From NCBI RefSeq assembly GCF_022539665.2, contig NC_081337.1:6920679-6984678 (forward strand): 64,000 nucleotides of DNA, given 5' to 3'. Both the position numbers and the translations under genes were made by a program. Below are positions 13,210 to 25,057 of the stretch, one piece after another. Source of the DNA: Daphnia carinata (Eukaryota > Arthropoda > Branchiopoda > Diplostraca > Daphniidae). Each line of letters opens with the position of its first letter. Position 1 is the stretch's first letter. The notes beneath the pieces are model-generated. The model did not search any database. It was given only the letters and a program-made list of their open reading frames with translations, and was not told where the DNA came from.

Positions 13210-13872
13210 ATTTTTATTGTGCGGTGGATTACACAAACTTCAATTGCTAGTCACAGAAACGACGTTTTCACGTGATCGTCCCAGAAATGGCCACTTTCAC
13301 TAAACACAAAATACGGTAAACAAGTCAAACAAGTTTTAAGAACAATTCGAATTCCTTACTTCGTCTGCCACATTTCGCGCAATGTTGTTGTATCCAACGG
13401 TCGTTTGTATAACTTGCGCGGAAAGAAGCCAGGGCGGCAGTTGTTTTCTGCGATTGCCTTCTAATATCAGAAAACGTATTATCTTCATTTGAAACGTTTA
13501 GCTTAACCATGTTTCGTATCCTAATGTAATAACATAGTGATTTGAATTGTATGCCACTGTCATACACGGCTGGTTCATATTTTTGGTTCTTAAGTAGTAG
13601 AAAAAAGAGCAAGCAAAGCAACCAGTCGTTGTAAATCGGGCGACTGCTTTAGTCGCGCGCAACTCGGCAATCAATACTCTGTCGGGAGTTGCCCGAATTT
13701 GAACTCGACGTCTTAGGTCTTCAGTCTCTCTAGTGGTCTCTTGAAGTCGAGGCTTTCCTAGACGCTCGTCTTCTTTAGGTTAGGTTTACTGATCCAAACA
13801 TAGTGGAGTGAATTGGAGGCAAATATCTCTTAGTCAGTTCAGTTTCGCTAAGTCCACACACAGTTCGGCAAC
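13210..13872. promoter_or_regulatory. Shared intergenic region between divergent COQ4 and Pins
   Basis: About 660 bp separate the two start codons, so both promoters and both 5' untranslated regions must lie here unless there are upstream non-coding exons. No TATA box is clear on either strand. A TTCAGTC initiator-like sequence lies near 13720 on the plus strand, about 150 bp before the Pins start. The frame on the minus strand at 13325-13621 has no recognisable domain and is not called as a gene. A bidirectional promoter is inferred from geometry only. Confidence 0.5.
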
Positions 13873-16800
13873 ATGACAGACATGGATAACAGCACTTGCC
13901 TTGAATTGGCATTAGAAGGAGAGCGTCTTTGCAAAGCTGGTGATTGCAGGTAAAAGTGATCAACCATGTGTCATATTTGAATACTTGAAGCAAATATATT
14001 CACTTGTTGGTTCGAAAACTTAAAACTGATACCAAATACTGCATTAAATGTCAGTTACTTATAATCTTAATTCCTTTGTTGAATATGGGATGTTTCACAG
14101 AGCTGGCGTTGCCTTTTTCGAAGCTGCAATCCAGGCTGGAACAGATGATTTAAGAACTCTGAGCGCAATCTATTCCCAGTTGGGCAATGCATATTTTTAC
14201 TTGGGTGAATATACTAAAGCCATGCAGTATCACAAACATGATCTTACTCTAGCCAGGTAATTTTGTACCCAGTTTTTCCTTTGTCTTTTGATGATGTGAA
14301 ACAAAATTTTTGTCTTCTATGACACTTTTTATTTTACCAATTTTCCTTACAGAACCATGGGAGACCGTCTGGGTGAAGCCAAAGCCAGTGGAAACCTGGG
14401 CAATACATTGAAAGTCATGGGTAGATTTGATGAAGCTGTCCTCTGTTGCAAAAGACACCTAGACATTTCCAGAGAGCTTTCCGATAAAGTAATGCATTTT
14501 CGTTATAGCACCTTAATTCGTCTCATCCTATGCAAACACGGCCGGTTTGGATTTCCAGGTTGGCGAAGGCAGAGCGCTGTACAACTTGGGGAACGTTTTC
14601 CATGCGAAGGGTAAACATCTTGGGCGACTGGGTCAACAAGATCCTGGCGAGTTTCCAGAAGACGTGAGGAATTGCCTGTTAACTGCTGTAAACTATTATG
14701 AGTAAGTTTCCCCACCCCTCTTCCTAGAAAAATCCCATCTTGGTGATGTGTTAATAACCGATCGTTTGTACATTCTTTTTTGTATTTCATCTTTTTTAAA
14801 GAGAAAATCTCGAGCTCATGAGAGAAATAGCCGATCGGGCTGCCCAAGGGCGAGCATGCGGGAATCTCGGCAACACACACTATCTTCTAGGTAGCTTTAC
14901 GCAGGCCATCAAATATCATCAAGAGGTGAGCCATTTCTAGTTGCAAGGACAGCATATTTCTGGGGGTATGTTCTCTTGGAGCGGAAGCTCTGCAGTGTAA
15001 AGGTAGCTTGGAAAAATTAAAATCGATGAGTGACAAATTGTGCGTGGTGTATGTAAAAAAAGGAAAAACTTTCTTTGAAACTTTTTTGCTCCCTCTTGAT
15101 TGTGGTTCTAGCGATTGAATATTGCTCGCGAGTTTGGGGACAAAGCGGCTGAAAGAAGAGCACACAGTAACCTCGGAAATGCGCACATCTTCCTTGGAGA
15201 GTTTGAGACGGCAGCCGAACATTACAAGTATGAGACTTCCTTCTGCTGATTGAAAGTTCGCTTAATTTGCGTATCAAAGATAGTGTTATGGAATATTGAA
15301 GCTTTAAAGGAATCCTTTGGAAAATCAATTTAACCCGCTCACTGTTCCCTCTTCTCCCGCAGGAAAACTCTCTTACTGGCACAAGATCTTGGAGATCGAG
15401 CCGTCGAGGCACAGGCTTGTTACAGTTTGGGGAACACGTACACGCTGCTGCGCGATTATCCCACGGCCATCGATTACCACCTGCGGCACTTGCGTATAGC
15501 TGAAGAACTCATGGATAAAGTTGGAGAAGGTAGATTTTGCATACTTTTCCCTCTTTCTTGTTTTATCGCGTGGCCTTATTGCCTTAGTTTAAATAATTCA
15601 CTCTTCGTAATTGCCATTAACATTGTACATTTCTTCCGCGTGACCGCCATCAACAGGCCGTGCTTGCTGGAGCTTGGGGAACGCACACGCTGCCATGGGA
15701 AATCACGAAAAGGCTCTGCACTACGCACAGCGGCACCTTGAAATATCCCGCGAGGTGAGCGAGCATAAAGCAATCAAGCGAACTCCAAATGGAGTAATAG
15801 CATAAAATGACCATTCCTGTTTTTCTTTAAGATTGGCGATCCGACCGGCGAAGCCACTGCACAGATGAACTTGGCCGATTTGAGGCGAACTCTCGGTGTC
15901 GATAGCGACGGTGGTTGCGGTGGCATGGGAAATTCGACGAAAGGTCACGCATCCGAGGGCGACGACGACGGACTCTACGGAGCAGATAGCAAGGCAAGGC
16001 GAAGGTTAAGCATGGAACGCATGGATTTGCTCAAGGTTTGTTTTTTTTTGCTTGCTGTCGCTGTTCTTTCATTTCGCCTTTATTCTTCGCATCGCCCCAC
16101 ATCAGGTGGTCTCCTTTTTTTTTAAATTATTATTACGAATCGGGGCAGGCGGGAATGTTCACTTTATGGCTGTCCAAAAATTAAGCTTATTGTTTTCTTT
16201 CCTCTCGCGAGTTTGCGGCATGGCAATTGTTGTTATCTTCATTGTTGTTCATTGTTTTCCTGCATCCTTTTCATTTCGGTTGCTTACATTGTGTATAATC
16301 CAGCTGACGCCGGATGTGAAACATCTTCATGGCAAGGGACGCCGGCAACTGCATGACATGGATGCTGTGTGGCCCAGACCGCTCGCTGGCCACCCAGTGG
16401 TTAAACGTGATATGCTGCCCTCGTTTGTAAGTGAATAATCCTCTTTGATCCCGCTCTATCGGGTGCCTCTCGTCTGCCTGCTCGCTCGCTACTGTTCACG
16501 TCTTGCATGCAGTTGTTTCTTCACTATCTCCAGCAGGCCATCCTGTTGCTAACGCAACACATTTTTTGTGTGATTTCTTTTATGGCAGGCTAATGGCGAT
16601 GATGCCATGGATGAGGAAGAGTCTTTTTTTAATTTGGTCACTCAGTTTCAATCAAAACGCATGGATGATCAGCGCTGCTCGCTAGCCATCATTGACAACA
16701 AGGAAAATCAACATGCAAGTACGCTACCGTCAAATATTCACGGTGAGTAAATCTAGCCGGGTAACAGCAAATGTAAGCTTTGAGTTGCAGCCAAACTTTT

Positions 16801-17375
16801 GGACTCCATCTTGTTTCTGTATTTGTATTTTTTCGCTTAAGATTTCCTTTTGGTTTTATTTGTTTTGCAGAGAGTCCGTCCCGATTGAAGGAGGATCTAC
16901 TAGACCTGATCGCCGGCATGCAGAGCCGTCGGATGGATGAGCAGAGAGCGTCCCTACCACGTCTACCCGGCCTCAACAACGCCAATCCTGATATTTTACG
17001 CCGACTTTCTTCCGAGCCGGCCGGCGAGGATGCGGCTGCGTTGCCCGATGAGAATTTCTTCGAAATGCTGATGCGGTGTCAGGTAAGATTTATTCCGCGT
17101 TTTGATCGGCTTTTAACTTTTTAAAATAAATCTATGACTTCATATGTTTCGTTTTTTTCCTTTCGGTCTTTTCTCGATAATAGGGTACACGATTGGAAGA
17201 TCAACGCAGCGCCTTGCCGGACACATCGCCTCGGAGACACAGAGGACCTACTATGCCCGACGAGGATTTTTTTTCGCTAATAATGCGATTACAATCGGGT
17301 CGACTTGAGGATCAGAGAGCAGAAGATCCCTCACCCCCCCTCGCAGCCAATGGAGCGGCTGCCACTTCATCATAG
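13873..17375 (+). CDS. pins: Partner of Inscuteable / LGN (TPR-GoLoco G-protein signalling modulator), 13 exons
   Basis: This is the cortical adaptor that links Gαi-GDP to Mud/NuMA and dynein and so orients the mitotic spindle. Exons are 13873-13949, 14101-14256, 14353-14488, 14559-14701, 14802-14925, 15112-15227, 15363-15529, 15657-15754, 15832-16035, 16304-16426, 16589-16742, 16871-17082 and 17184-17375. Together they give 633 residues with all phases consistent. Residues 1-390 are TPR repeats (CLELALEGERLCKAGDCRAG, LGEAKASGNLGNTLKVMG, AQGRACGNLGNTHYLLG, AERRAHSNLGNAHIFLGEFE). The linker has RRRLSMERMDLLKLTPD with Ser near 399, at the position of the Aurora-A/aPKC site that recruits Dlg. 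Four GoLoco motifs follow, ending MDDQR, MDEQR, LEDQR and LEDQR at about 457-478, 508-525, 560-578 and 597-615. Vertebrate LGN also has four; Drosophila Pins has three. The ATG at 13873 is the first in frame before the conserved CLELALEGE segment. Confidence 0.96.
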
Positions 17376-17830
17376 AGGAATCAGTATCCCAATTTCCTCC
17401 AAAATATTCCTCCCCGCCAACAGCCCTCATCGATGATGGAAACGTGTGTTGACATTCTCTCGCGCGCCCATAAGTTTATCGTTTCACATACCCGTTTCTC
17501 ATTTTCTTTATTATTGACTTGAGTTTTAAACTCTTCCAACCTCACATCTATTACGTTCGATTTATGCTTGCAGTAGATGCCTGGAAAAGAAACAATTTGA
17601 TGGTTTCTCATTTTCGAAAGAAAACGCGAGCAAACAAAAACAAGATAAATCTGAACACGGGGTTGGCTTCTTGATTGTCCGTATTTGCATGATGGCACAC
17701 GAGTTCAAAGGCGTTCGCTTTAAAGCGTCGCATTTCTTGTCTTCCCCTTTTCTTTCTATTACGTTGGGAAGAGAGTTGTCTCTCCCTCAACGTGAAAGAC
17801 AGTTCGAAGACAATAAATAGGCCATTTCCC
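17376..17830 (+). other. 3' untranslated region of Pins with AATAAA signal
   Basis: The stop codon TAG is at 17373-17375. The first canonical AATAAA on the same strand is at 17812-17817, which would give a 3' untranslated region of roughly 450 bp. Transcript evidence is absent, so the true end is inferred. Confidence 0.45.
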
Positions 17831-20800
17831 GTCGTATTGATTTATTTTTATTTTATTTCTTTTTTGCAATGGGAAATCATCGCTTTTTTATAACGCAAAA
17901 AAAAATCGTTTTTCGTAGAAGTTTAGTCACGATATTTACTTGGCGACGGGTGACAGGAGGAAGAAAGAAAATATTCGATTTCCGTTTATCTTTTTTACTT
18001 GGTTATGTGGTGCTATTTCTTTGGGGATTTTTCTCTTTTCGTAAAGCGAAGTGAAAAAATTTCCTTCCCCGACGTGAAAGACATGTAAATGTCAACGCCA
18101 AAAGAGGTAAACGAGTTTTAAAAAGCACTGTGAAAAGGGAGTTAGTGTTGGAATCGAGATCGCTTTGTTCTATTTTTTGACACAAGTAAACTGAATTCTA
18201 TTTGATATTCAACATCTTCCATGTGTGAACAAATTTCATCCCTTTTTTTCTGAACTTATTCGTAGCAATGGAATTTTATCCCATCTTCCAAGACTCCATT
18301 CCTGCGACATGTTCAACAGGATCTTTTTGTTTGTTTGTATGTTGATGCAACATTTAGACGGGTGCAATGTAATCCAGTCCAGCTGCGCTTTTCCCAGTCG
18401 CACTGCGTCTACTCCCCTCCCGATTTGTGTCTATTCCAGCTGTTTACATGGGATTCGAGATTCCATTCTTAAGAGGAGAGGCAGAAGGATGTAGAACAGG
18501 TAAAACAAAACAAAAGAGAAGAGAAATTTCCCAAACGAACTTGTGTGCGTCTCGGTGTGTATTCGCCGATTCGCTTATGTCATCCTTTTTTCTTTCCTAC
18601 TCCCGGCCTCATCAATATTGCTTTTCCTACACTCGTTTACACATTTCGTTGAACGGAAGATTCCAGCATTTTGATGGCATACATTGCGAGCGCAACAGTT
18701 TGCGTTTTGATGATGAAATCGTATCATAACAATTGCACCAATGCCCCACTATTCTTTCCCTCTTGATCTGGTCATCAACTTCTACAGCGTTCTACTCCTT
18801 AACCATCTCCCTTCAAAGTGTTGCGCCCTTTGTAAAACATACATGTTCCCCTTTTTTCGTTTCATTTGTTTTTTGAGTTTTTTCATGCTGTCGATGATGT
18901 TGTACAAATTTATGATGGAGCTCAAAATTGTATTTACTTTCTTTTTACTTGGATAACAAAACAGTAGATATAAGTAACTTACTGCATTCTTAGTGGTTCG
19001 ACGATGTTGTGTGGCGTGTTGCGTCATTCAGCTATTCCTAAAAATAGCATAAAATTTCTGGCGATTTGCTGAATTGTTTGTTGCCTAACGATCCAAGACG
19101 CGATGAATTGGTATTAGGGCGTTGGTCAAACGAGTCCCGAGTGTATTCACGTCATACAAAGGTTTGTCCTTGTACACTATTCCTTTCGCTCATTCTTGAT
19201 TTGAATGGAGCAAATCGCTTATACGACCTTTAACAAATTGCGAAATATCGATATTACTAACACGGATTCCGGTGAATTCATTTTTTATTTATAATTTCTG
19301 AAATTCCAGATTCCTTTTTCACGGACTTTTGATTCCTTTTGCCAATGACGTCCAATGCTATGTATAAGCCTCTTGCAGCGTTAGTTGATTGATCCGAGTA
19401 AACAACAAAACAAGCAGACTGGATAGCTTTTCCTTCGCTTTGCTTTTTCATGGCTTCATTCGGCATGATTCGATGGCAAAATCTTGTCCGGCGCTCCAGT
19501 TCGTCGGGTTCAGACTGTACTTGCTTTTGCTCTCTCCGTTTCATCCATTTTCCTTTCAAATACTGCACCGACTGCCGTAACAGTCACGGTCTGGTTCTCC
19601 AGTTTCTCTTCACTTTTCAGTTGTGTTTCGTTCGACATCTCGCTCTTCGGATAGGATAGACCTCAACAGCGTCCAGCTCCGCCTTATTTGCTACGTCTTT
19701 AGGCGGTTGCCATCGATCTCCGATCTTCACGGAGCCTCCCTTCCAGGCTTTTATTTGATTTCTTTTTTTATTTCATTGGCTTTCTTTTGAAATTTTATTT
19801 ATTCTGTTGGCACTCTTTACTTTTACTTTAAATCGTGAAACTCGATAGTCATATTATTGTTTCGCTACAACTCTTCTGATTTACTCGAACAGCCGTCATC
19901 CATTCTTTTTCCAACTGCAAAAGCCGAGCGAAGCGGATATTGGACATCGTTTGTATTTGGTTTACTGTCTGGTATTTTTCCATTTTCCTGGGAAATCGTA
20001 TCACGTTTTCTGTTTGCTTTTTTTAAGCCATAAGACTTATTGGACAGAAAGATGGATTTCATAATGTTTTTATTGTGACGCACACAGCCACGTTAGACTA
20101 GCAACGTACGGAAGATGAACTGCCCGCAGACGTTCATTCTTCATTGATCCTTCCTTTCACCCTTTGGATATTCTTGTTATTACTATACTCTCATTTCTAT
20201 GTTACCTCTCAGGTATATTGTCAGTCTTCCTTTTTTCATTTTTCATTTTTTTTATTTAAACACATTTATCTTGTGTCGTACACTTTCTCCGTTTCTCGTT
20301 TTCTACCTCGTCTTTGGATTTGTGTTGCACTTTTGTTGGTGCACTTTAATGATTTTTAAGATTGCTTTTCCACCGTTGGCTTTTCGCCGCCGTGAGCCTT
20401 TTTGTGTTAGACAGTGCTATTGTTGGCCGTCTACTTTTCGTGAGAGCACTTTGTATCTCTTTTGTTCTCAGTAATCATGTGACGTAATCAAAGCTTGAAT
20501 TCAAGGAGCAAGAAAGCCATGATAAAGGAATCCGGGCTATTCAGTTTTGGTAAGGATTCGCAGTTTCCTCATTATTACAAGGAAAAGCAGGTCGGGTAAT
20601 CCTTTCGTCCTATGGGTCCGGTATCAGCTGGCCTTGCCCTTAAATCTGGACTAATGAGAGACAATTCAGTCAACGACCGGAGCAAATTCAAACAATCCAA
20701 CCATAATGGAATCTCTTCTAGTCCCCATCTTTCCGCAGCGATTTGATAAATAAGTCGATCCAATATTCTAAAAGATATTGTTAACGGCAAGATTGGTAGC

Positions 20801-22090
20801 AAAGGAAAAAGCGAAGAAAAACTATTTGGCCATGACAAAGGAGAGACTATGTTGAAAGCAATAATCAATAATAAATCAACGATATCAGCGCAGTTTCTTT
20901 TGTAAAATGCAACCTCATCCAATGGAAACTTTAGCCGGCCGTATAAGCACTACTTTCCTACAGGCGCTCGATACAAGAGACTAGCTCTTTGACACAGGGT
21001 CACTTTTTTCCAATAACTGCCATCCGTCTGGTATTTATCACTGCAATAACCATAAGTTCCCTTTTTACGTTCTCCAAGTGTAGTTATATTTTGTTTGTAT
21101 TTTTTTTAAACTTATTGCCATCGGAATTCCATACGACCAAACACCGTGGAAAAAAAAGTGCAAGAAATCATTGGCCAGGCAACAGTAGACTACCATAACA
21201 ATTGTCGCTGAAATAGCCAACAAGAAATACGCGTTCTTCTATTACCTTAAGAAGGTTTGACAATCCATTGCTCTTCGTTTTAATGGGTTAGCAAAATAAA
21301 GGAACTTGTCGAGTTATTTATTATAAGTTCCATTTAAAATTAAAACCTAAGAAGCTCATGTTCGCGTGAATTGCTGATGACCGTCACCGTGGCTCCTGTT
21401 CTTTATTATTCATCGTTTCTACATTAATTTTAATTAAAGGATCTGACGTTACGGATGCAAAGCACGTCACCGTCTACCGCACGAACGGTGTAGAGTTCGT
21501 AGACAGGGGTTGCTAATCACGATTCAGATGTCTCGACCTAGAAAAAGCGGAACATGGTCACGATTCCCGCGAGAAAAAGGAACGCTGTAACTTACCAAAG
21601 TGACTTCTATCGGTCGCCGGGAAAACTCGTTGCATGCTGAACTTCGTGAATCGACCGCACCCTTCAGTTTCCCATACCCCCTTTATAACAACGACAAAAA
21701 AAAAAGGGCATCATAGAAAATAAACAGATGCCGGTAGGCACGTAAGTGTATTAGATGCAAACTGAGTACACAACGACGTTCGTCATAAAGGGCGACGTCG
21801 TTGTCACTGCTAGGCGGCGTATTACGGTATTATTCGTAAACTAAGCGCAATTGAGGCGACCCCTACCTCAATGTTTGTCGAAGAAACAGGAACAATATGA
21901 ATTAGCCATGGACGAAGGGTAGACCACACCCAATTCAGTTACGAACCCTCGCAAATGCAATGGTTATTCCATCACATATGTTCCTTTTCAGTATGAAAAT
22001 ATGTTTTTCTTTCTCTTTTTTCCGGATTAAACCCGCCCTTCTGGCATCCGTTATAGTTATGGCTCAAAACGGAGAAGAAAATTGAAAATG
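17831..22090. other. Intergenic, no gene recognised
   Basis: AT- and pyrimidine-rich sequence between the Pins 3' end and the repeat cluster at 22.1 kb. Open frames up to about 115 residues exist (for example minus strand 20575-20922), but none shows a domain or good splice flanks. Long T-rich stretches (20220-20360) explain several hydrophobic, Phe-rich frames. Confidence 0.5.
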
Positions 22091-22094
22091 TGTG

Positions 22095-22815
22095 GAAAAG
22101 TCGGCTTATTTTTTTGTCGGGCTTATTTTTGGTCACTATTGCACTATAGCTTGTGGTAGCACGCCAGCACGTTACGCTTTTTCTGTTTCTTTGAGAAATT
22201 TCTAATCCCTTGACAAATATGAAGTCAATTTGGGTGGCTATTGATGATTTGGGATAAAAAACACATATTTTCATTGTTAAACGGAAGATTTTAAAAAAAT
22301 TTTAAATTTTTGGAAAAGTCGGGCTTATTTTGTTGGACTTATTTTGCCGGGCTTATTTTGTCGGGCTTATTTTCGGTCACTATTGCATTATATATCGTAC
22401 TAGCACGCCAGCGCGTTACGCTTTTTCTGTTTCTCTGAGAACTTTCTAATCCCATGACAAATATGTAGCCAATTTGCGTGACTATGATTTCGAATATAAG
22501 ACAAAGATTTTCACTGTTAAACTGTAGATAAAATGAATTGAAAATTGGCCTTATTTTCACTCATTATTGCGCTATTTACCGTGTAGCGCGCCATCACGTT
22601 AGGATTTTTCTTTTTGAGAAATTTTTCGCCCCAACAACAAATATGAAGTTTATTTTGGTGATTATTGATTATTTCTAATAAAAAATACATATCTTCATTG
22701 CCAAACTAAAGATTAAACAAAACTTGAACATCGATGGAAAAGTCGGCTTATTTTGTAGGGCTTATTTTCGATCACTATTGCACTATATACCGTGCTATTG
22801 CGTCAGTTGTATGGC
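22095..22815. repeat. Cluster of about four diverged ~190-240-bp units of the GTCGGGCTTATTTT family
   Basis: The landmark TCACTATTGCACTATA and variants recur near 22133, 22377, 22560 and 22771. Three of these are followed by a GCACGCCAGCACGTTACGC-like or degenerate sequence. Each unit is preceded by one to four copies of GTCGGGCTTATTTT or close variants (22117; 22318-22372 with four in a row; 22547 degenerate; 22741 and 22755). Between units lies a conserved GTTTCTTTGAGAAATTTCTA block and an ACAAATATGAAG block. The units clearly share ancestry with the pair at 2.5-3.1 kb, including the GCACTATTGC and GCGCCAGC cores. There is no coding potential. Confidence 0.78.
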
Positions 22816-23291
22816 TCAATACGGAGAAAAAAAACAAAAAACAGAAGGGACAAACACGATAGTGCATTTGATCCATCCAATTAAGTGTATCCATTTCTGT
22901 ATAAAACGATGTAAAAACAGTGATATCGGAAAACATGAAGGTTGTACAAAGAGAAAAAAAATTAATGGGGGGAAAGAGAAAACAAGACGAGACACATGAG
23001 CAGGTGGGAAAGTATATAGGAAACGGAAACTATCTTTTTAAGTGGTACCCAACAGTTTGAAGTTTTGAAGAAGATAATATCGACGCAATAGCCTAATTAG
23101 AAATAAAGAAAGGGACGAACGGTTCCTGTTTCTTTTAAAACACAAAATCGATTTGTTCGAATTGTTCTGTCGTTTGGCAGTGGAGTCCTCTTTTGCTGGG
23201 AAGCAAAGTTAGCGAAACCATTAACAATTGTTAATGGCTCAGTTTGGCAACGAGTTGTTTTTCTTATTCATTTGTCAAATATTTTTTTTTC
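22816..23291. other. Spacer downstream of the membrane-protein gene
   Basis: AT-rich DNA between the repeat cluster and the stop codon of the minus-strand membrane-protein gene. It should contain that gene's 3' untranslated region. No canonical polyadenylation hexamer could be assigned with confidence. Confidence 0.4.
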
Positions 23292-25057
23292 TTATAGGGC
23301 AGTTCGCTCGTTGAAGACGATCACAGCTTCATTGTGGCTAACTAGTGATACACGTCCCGGCAACGTGTCATTATTGCCTGGAACAGTCGATGCCTTCGTC
23401 TTTTTCAGCGCCATCGCAGTGGCTGCATCGTGACGAAGGCCCCGGTGAGAACGTTTCACACCAATAATAGGTACAACGCTACGGCCCGACTCATTTTTCT
23501 GGTTTATAAAAGCAAAATGAGTTCCAACCAACCATTTTCATGATAAGTAGTGCCAAAATTACCTGGGTGGGAATGACAGGGCGGCCGCTTGGCTGGACAG
23601 GCCGAATAGGGGGCTTATTACGTGCCCAAGATGGCAGTGAACGTGTCTTTAGCTCGTTGAGGGATCCTTCGCAATTGGACCAGGAGCCATCCAAAACAGC
23701 TGTAGTTTTTAGGGTTATTGAAAGAAATAGATGTTATTCAATCAATTAAGAACACAATTTGGCTTTTTCATTTTACCGTTGCTCGATGTACTCAAGGAAG
23801 ACGAGTTAAGGGATTCTTCGTAGAAGCTGGGAATGTCAAAGGCGATATAATTGCCACATCCAACCAATGACATATCTTCGCAACTGTGACGTTCAACTGT
23901 TGTCTGATGTTGCAAGTCGTCGTCAACAGTCAGGGCCGTCGTTGATGTGCTCTATAAAGCATTCCAAAGCGTCATAAGTAATGATCAAATAGTCTTTCAA
24001 TCAAATCCAATCGCAAATACCACGTTACTAGGGGTCGTTGTCAATCGCACCAACTCGCAGGAATTCGATGCCAACTGATTCCGTGCCGCCAGAGACGGAC
24101 TAGCTGGCTTCGAAGGCGAAATTGACATTGCTAACATTGACGGATAGCTGTACAATAAAACAATTTTCGATTAAAAAATAAAAGAATTTGCTATAAAAAG
24201 AAGAAATCGCACCTGCTAGTTGAAGGAGAATGAATAACGGGTGTTCGTCCTTCGTCGTTGATTGCTTTATTACAAAAAAATGCAATCAAGAAAAGGTTAC
24301 GTAATCAATGGCGATAGAGATGAACTTGATTTTATTACCAAAAGCTTTCTCACGAAGACGATGGATGTGACAACAGCGCCAGGCAATGAGTACGGCAATA
24401 GAGAGCAAAAGAACTAGCACGCCGGATGAAATGCCAATAACGATCGGAATCTGGTAGACATCAACGGGCCATACGCCAATCATCCAGGTCCTGTCGAGTG
24501 GGGGAACCATGCCGTCGGGATCCTGGACATGAAAAAAAAACACATGTTCAACAATGACACATCATTTCTCATCATCTAGTCTTAACGATCGCATCCACGT
24601 GCAGTCTTATCGATCGCATTCTCAAAACATACGTGTAGTATAACATCGTTCTTCCCTTACGTCGTTCATGTTCGTCACGTACCATTGGCCTACGGTGTGT
24701 TGTTAAGGATAGGTTATTAAAGCAGATGTACCTCCGGATGCAATTGAGCGATGAAAGTCACTGATTCTTCGAATAACTTGACTCGATGGCCGTCGCTGCG
24801 GTTTGAACCGACAGGGCCGATAGGCTCGCCTGTGTAATGGACCCACGTTGAGCTTGGATCTAGAAAGAAAAGAAATGGGAGGCACAACGACGCAAAATAA
24901 AGCCATTAAAAATCCATTGTATACCAAACGCTATTGCAACGTGAACCACTGATGAACGTTTTGGATTAATTCACATGCAAAACCCCCCAATGCATGCTTA
25001 AAGAACGACACAACGATCCTGACATAAGAAGAAAACTCTACCTGTTCCACGTGTCAT
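23292..25057 (-). CDS. Unrecognised single-pass membrane protein (8 coding exons, 5' end uncertain)
   Basis: Exons on the minus strand are 25057-25042, 24859-24732, 24522-24339, 24264-24213, 24147-24021, 23951-23777, 23699-23563 and 23498-23292. All phases agree and give 341 residues from the ATG at 25057. Residues 1-72 would be extracellular (TWVHYTGEPIGPVGSNRSDG, FIAQLHPEDPDGMVPPLD). Residues about 73-96 form one transmembrane helix (IPIVIGISSGVLVLLLSIAV), followed by a basic Cys-containing stop (WRCCHIHRLREK). The 240-residue tail is Ser/Thr/Pro-rich with patches such as CGNYIAFDIPSFYEE, LPSWARNKPPIRPVQP and SHNEAVIVFNERTAL at the very end. I recognise no family. The frame stays open upstream of the ATG and encodes a hydrophobic run (LWWAFLSTHLLINFN) behind a possible acceptor, so the real start and a signal peptide may lie in an earlier exon. 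Confidence 0.72.

Noticed and set aside
13325-13621. 98-residue minus-strand frame between COQ4 and Pins
   Set aside because: It would have to be an extra 5' COQ4 exon, but COQ4 already has a plausible mitochondrial N-terminus in the exon at 13209 and no donor links the two.
20575-20922. 115-residue minus-strand frame
   Set aside because: The composition is not obviously artefactual, but there is no family match, no good acceptor or donor and no neighbouring exons.
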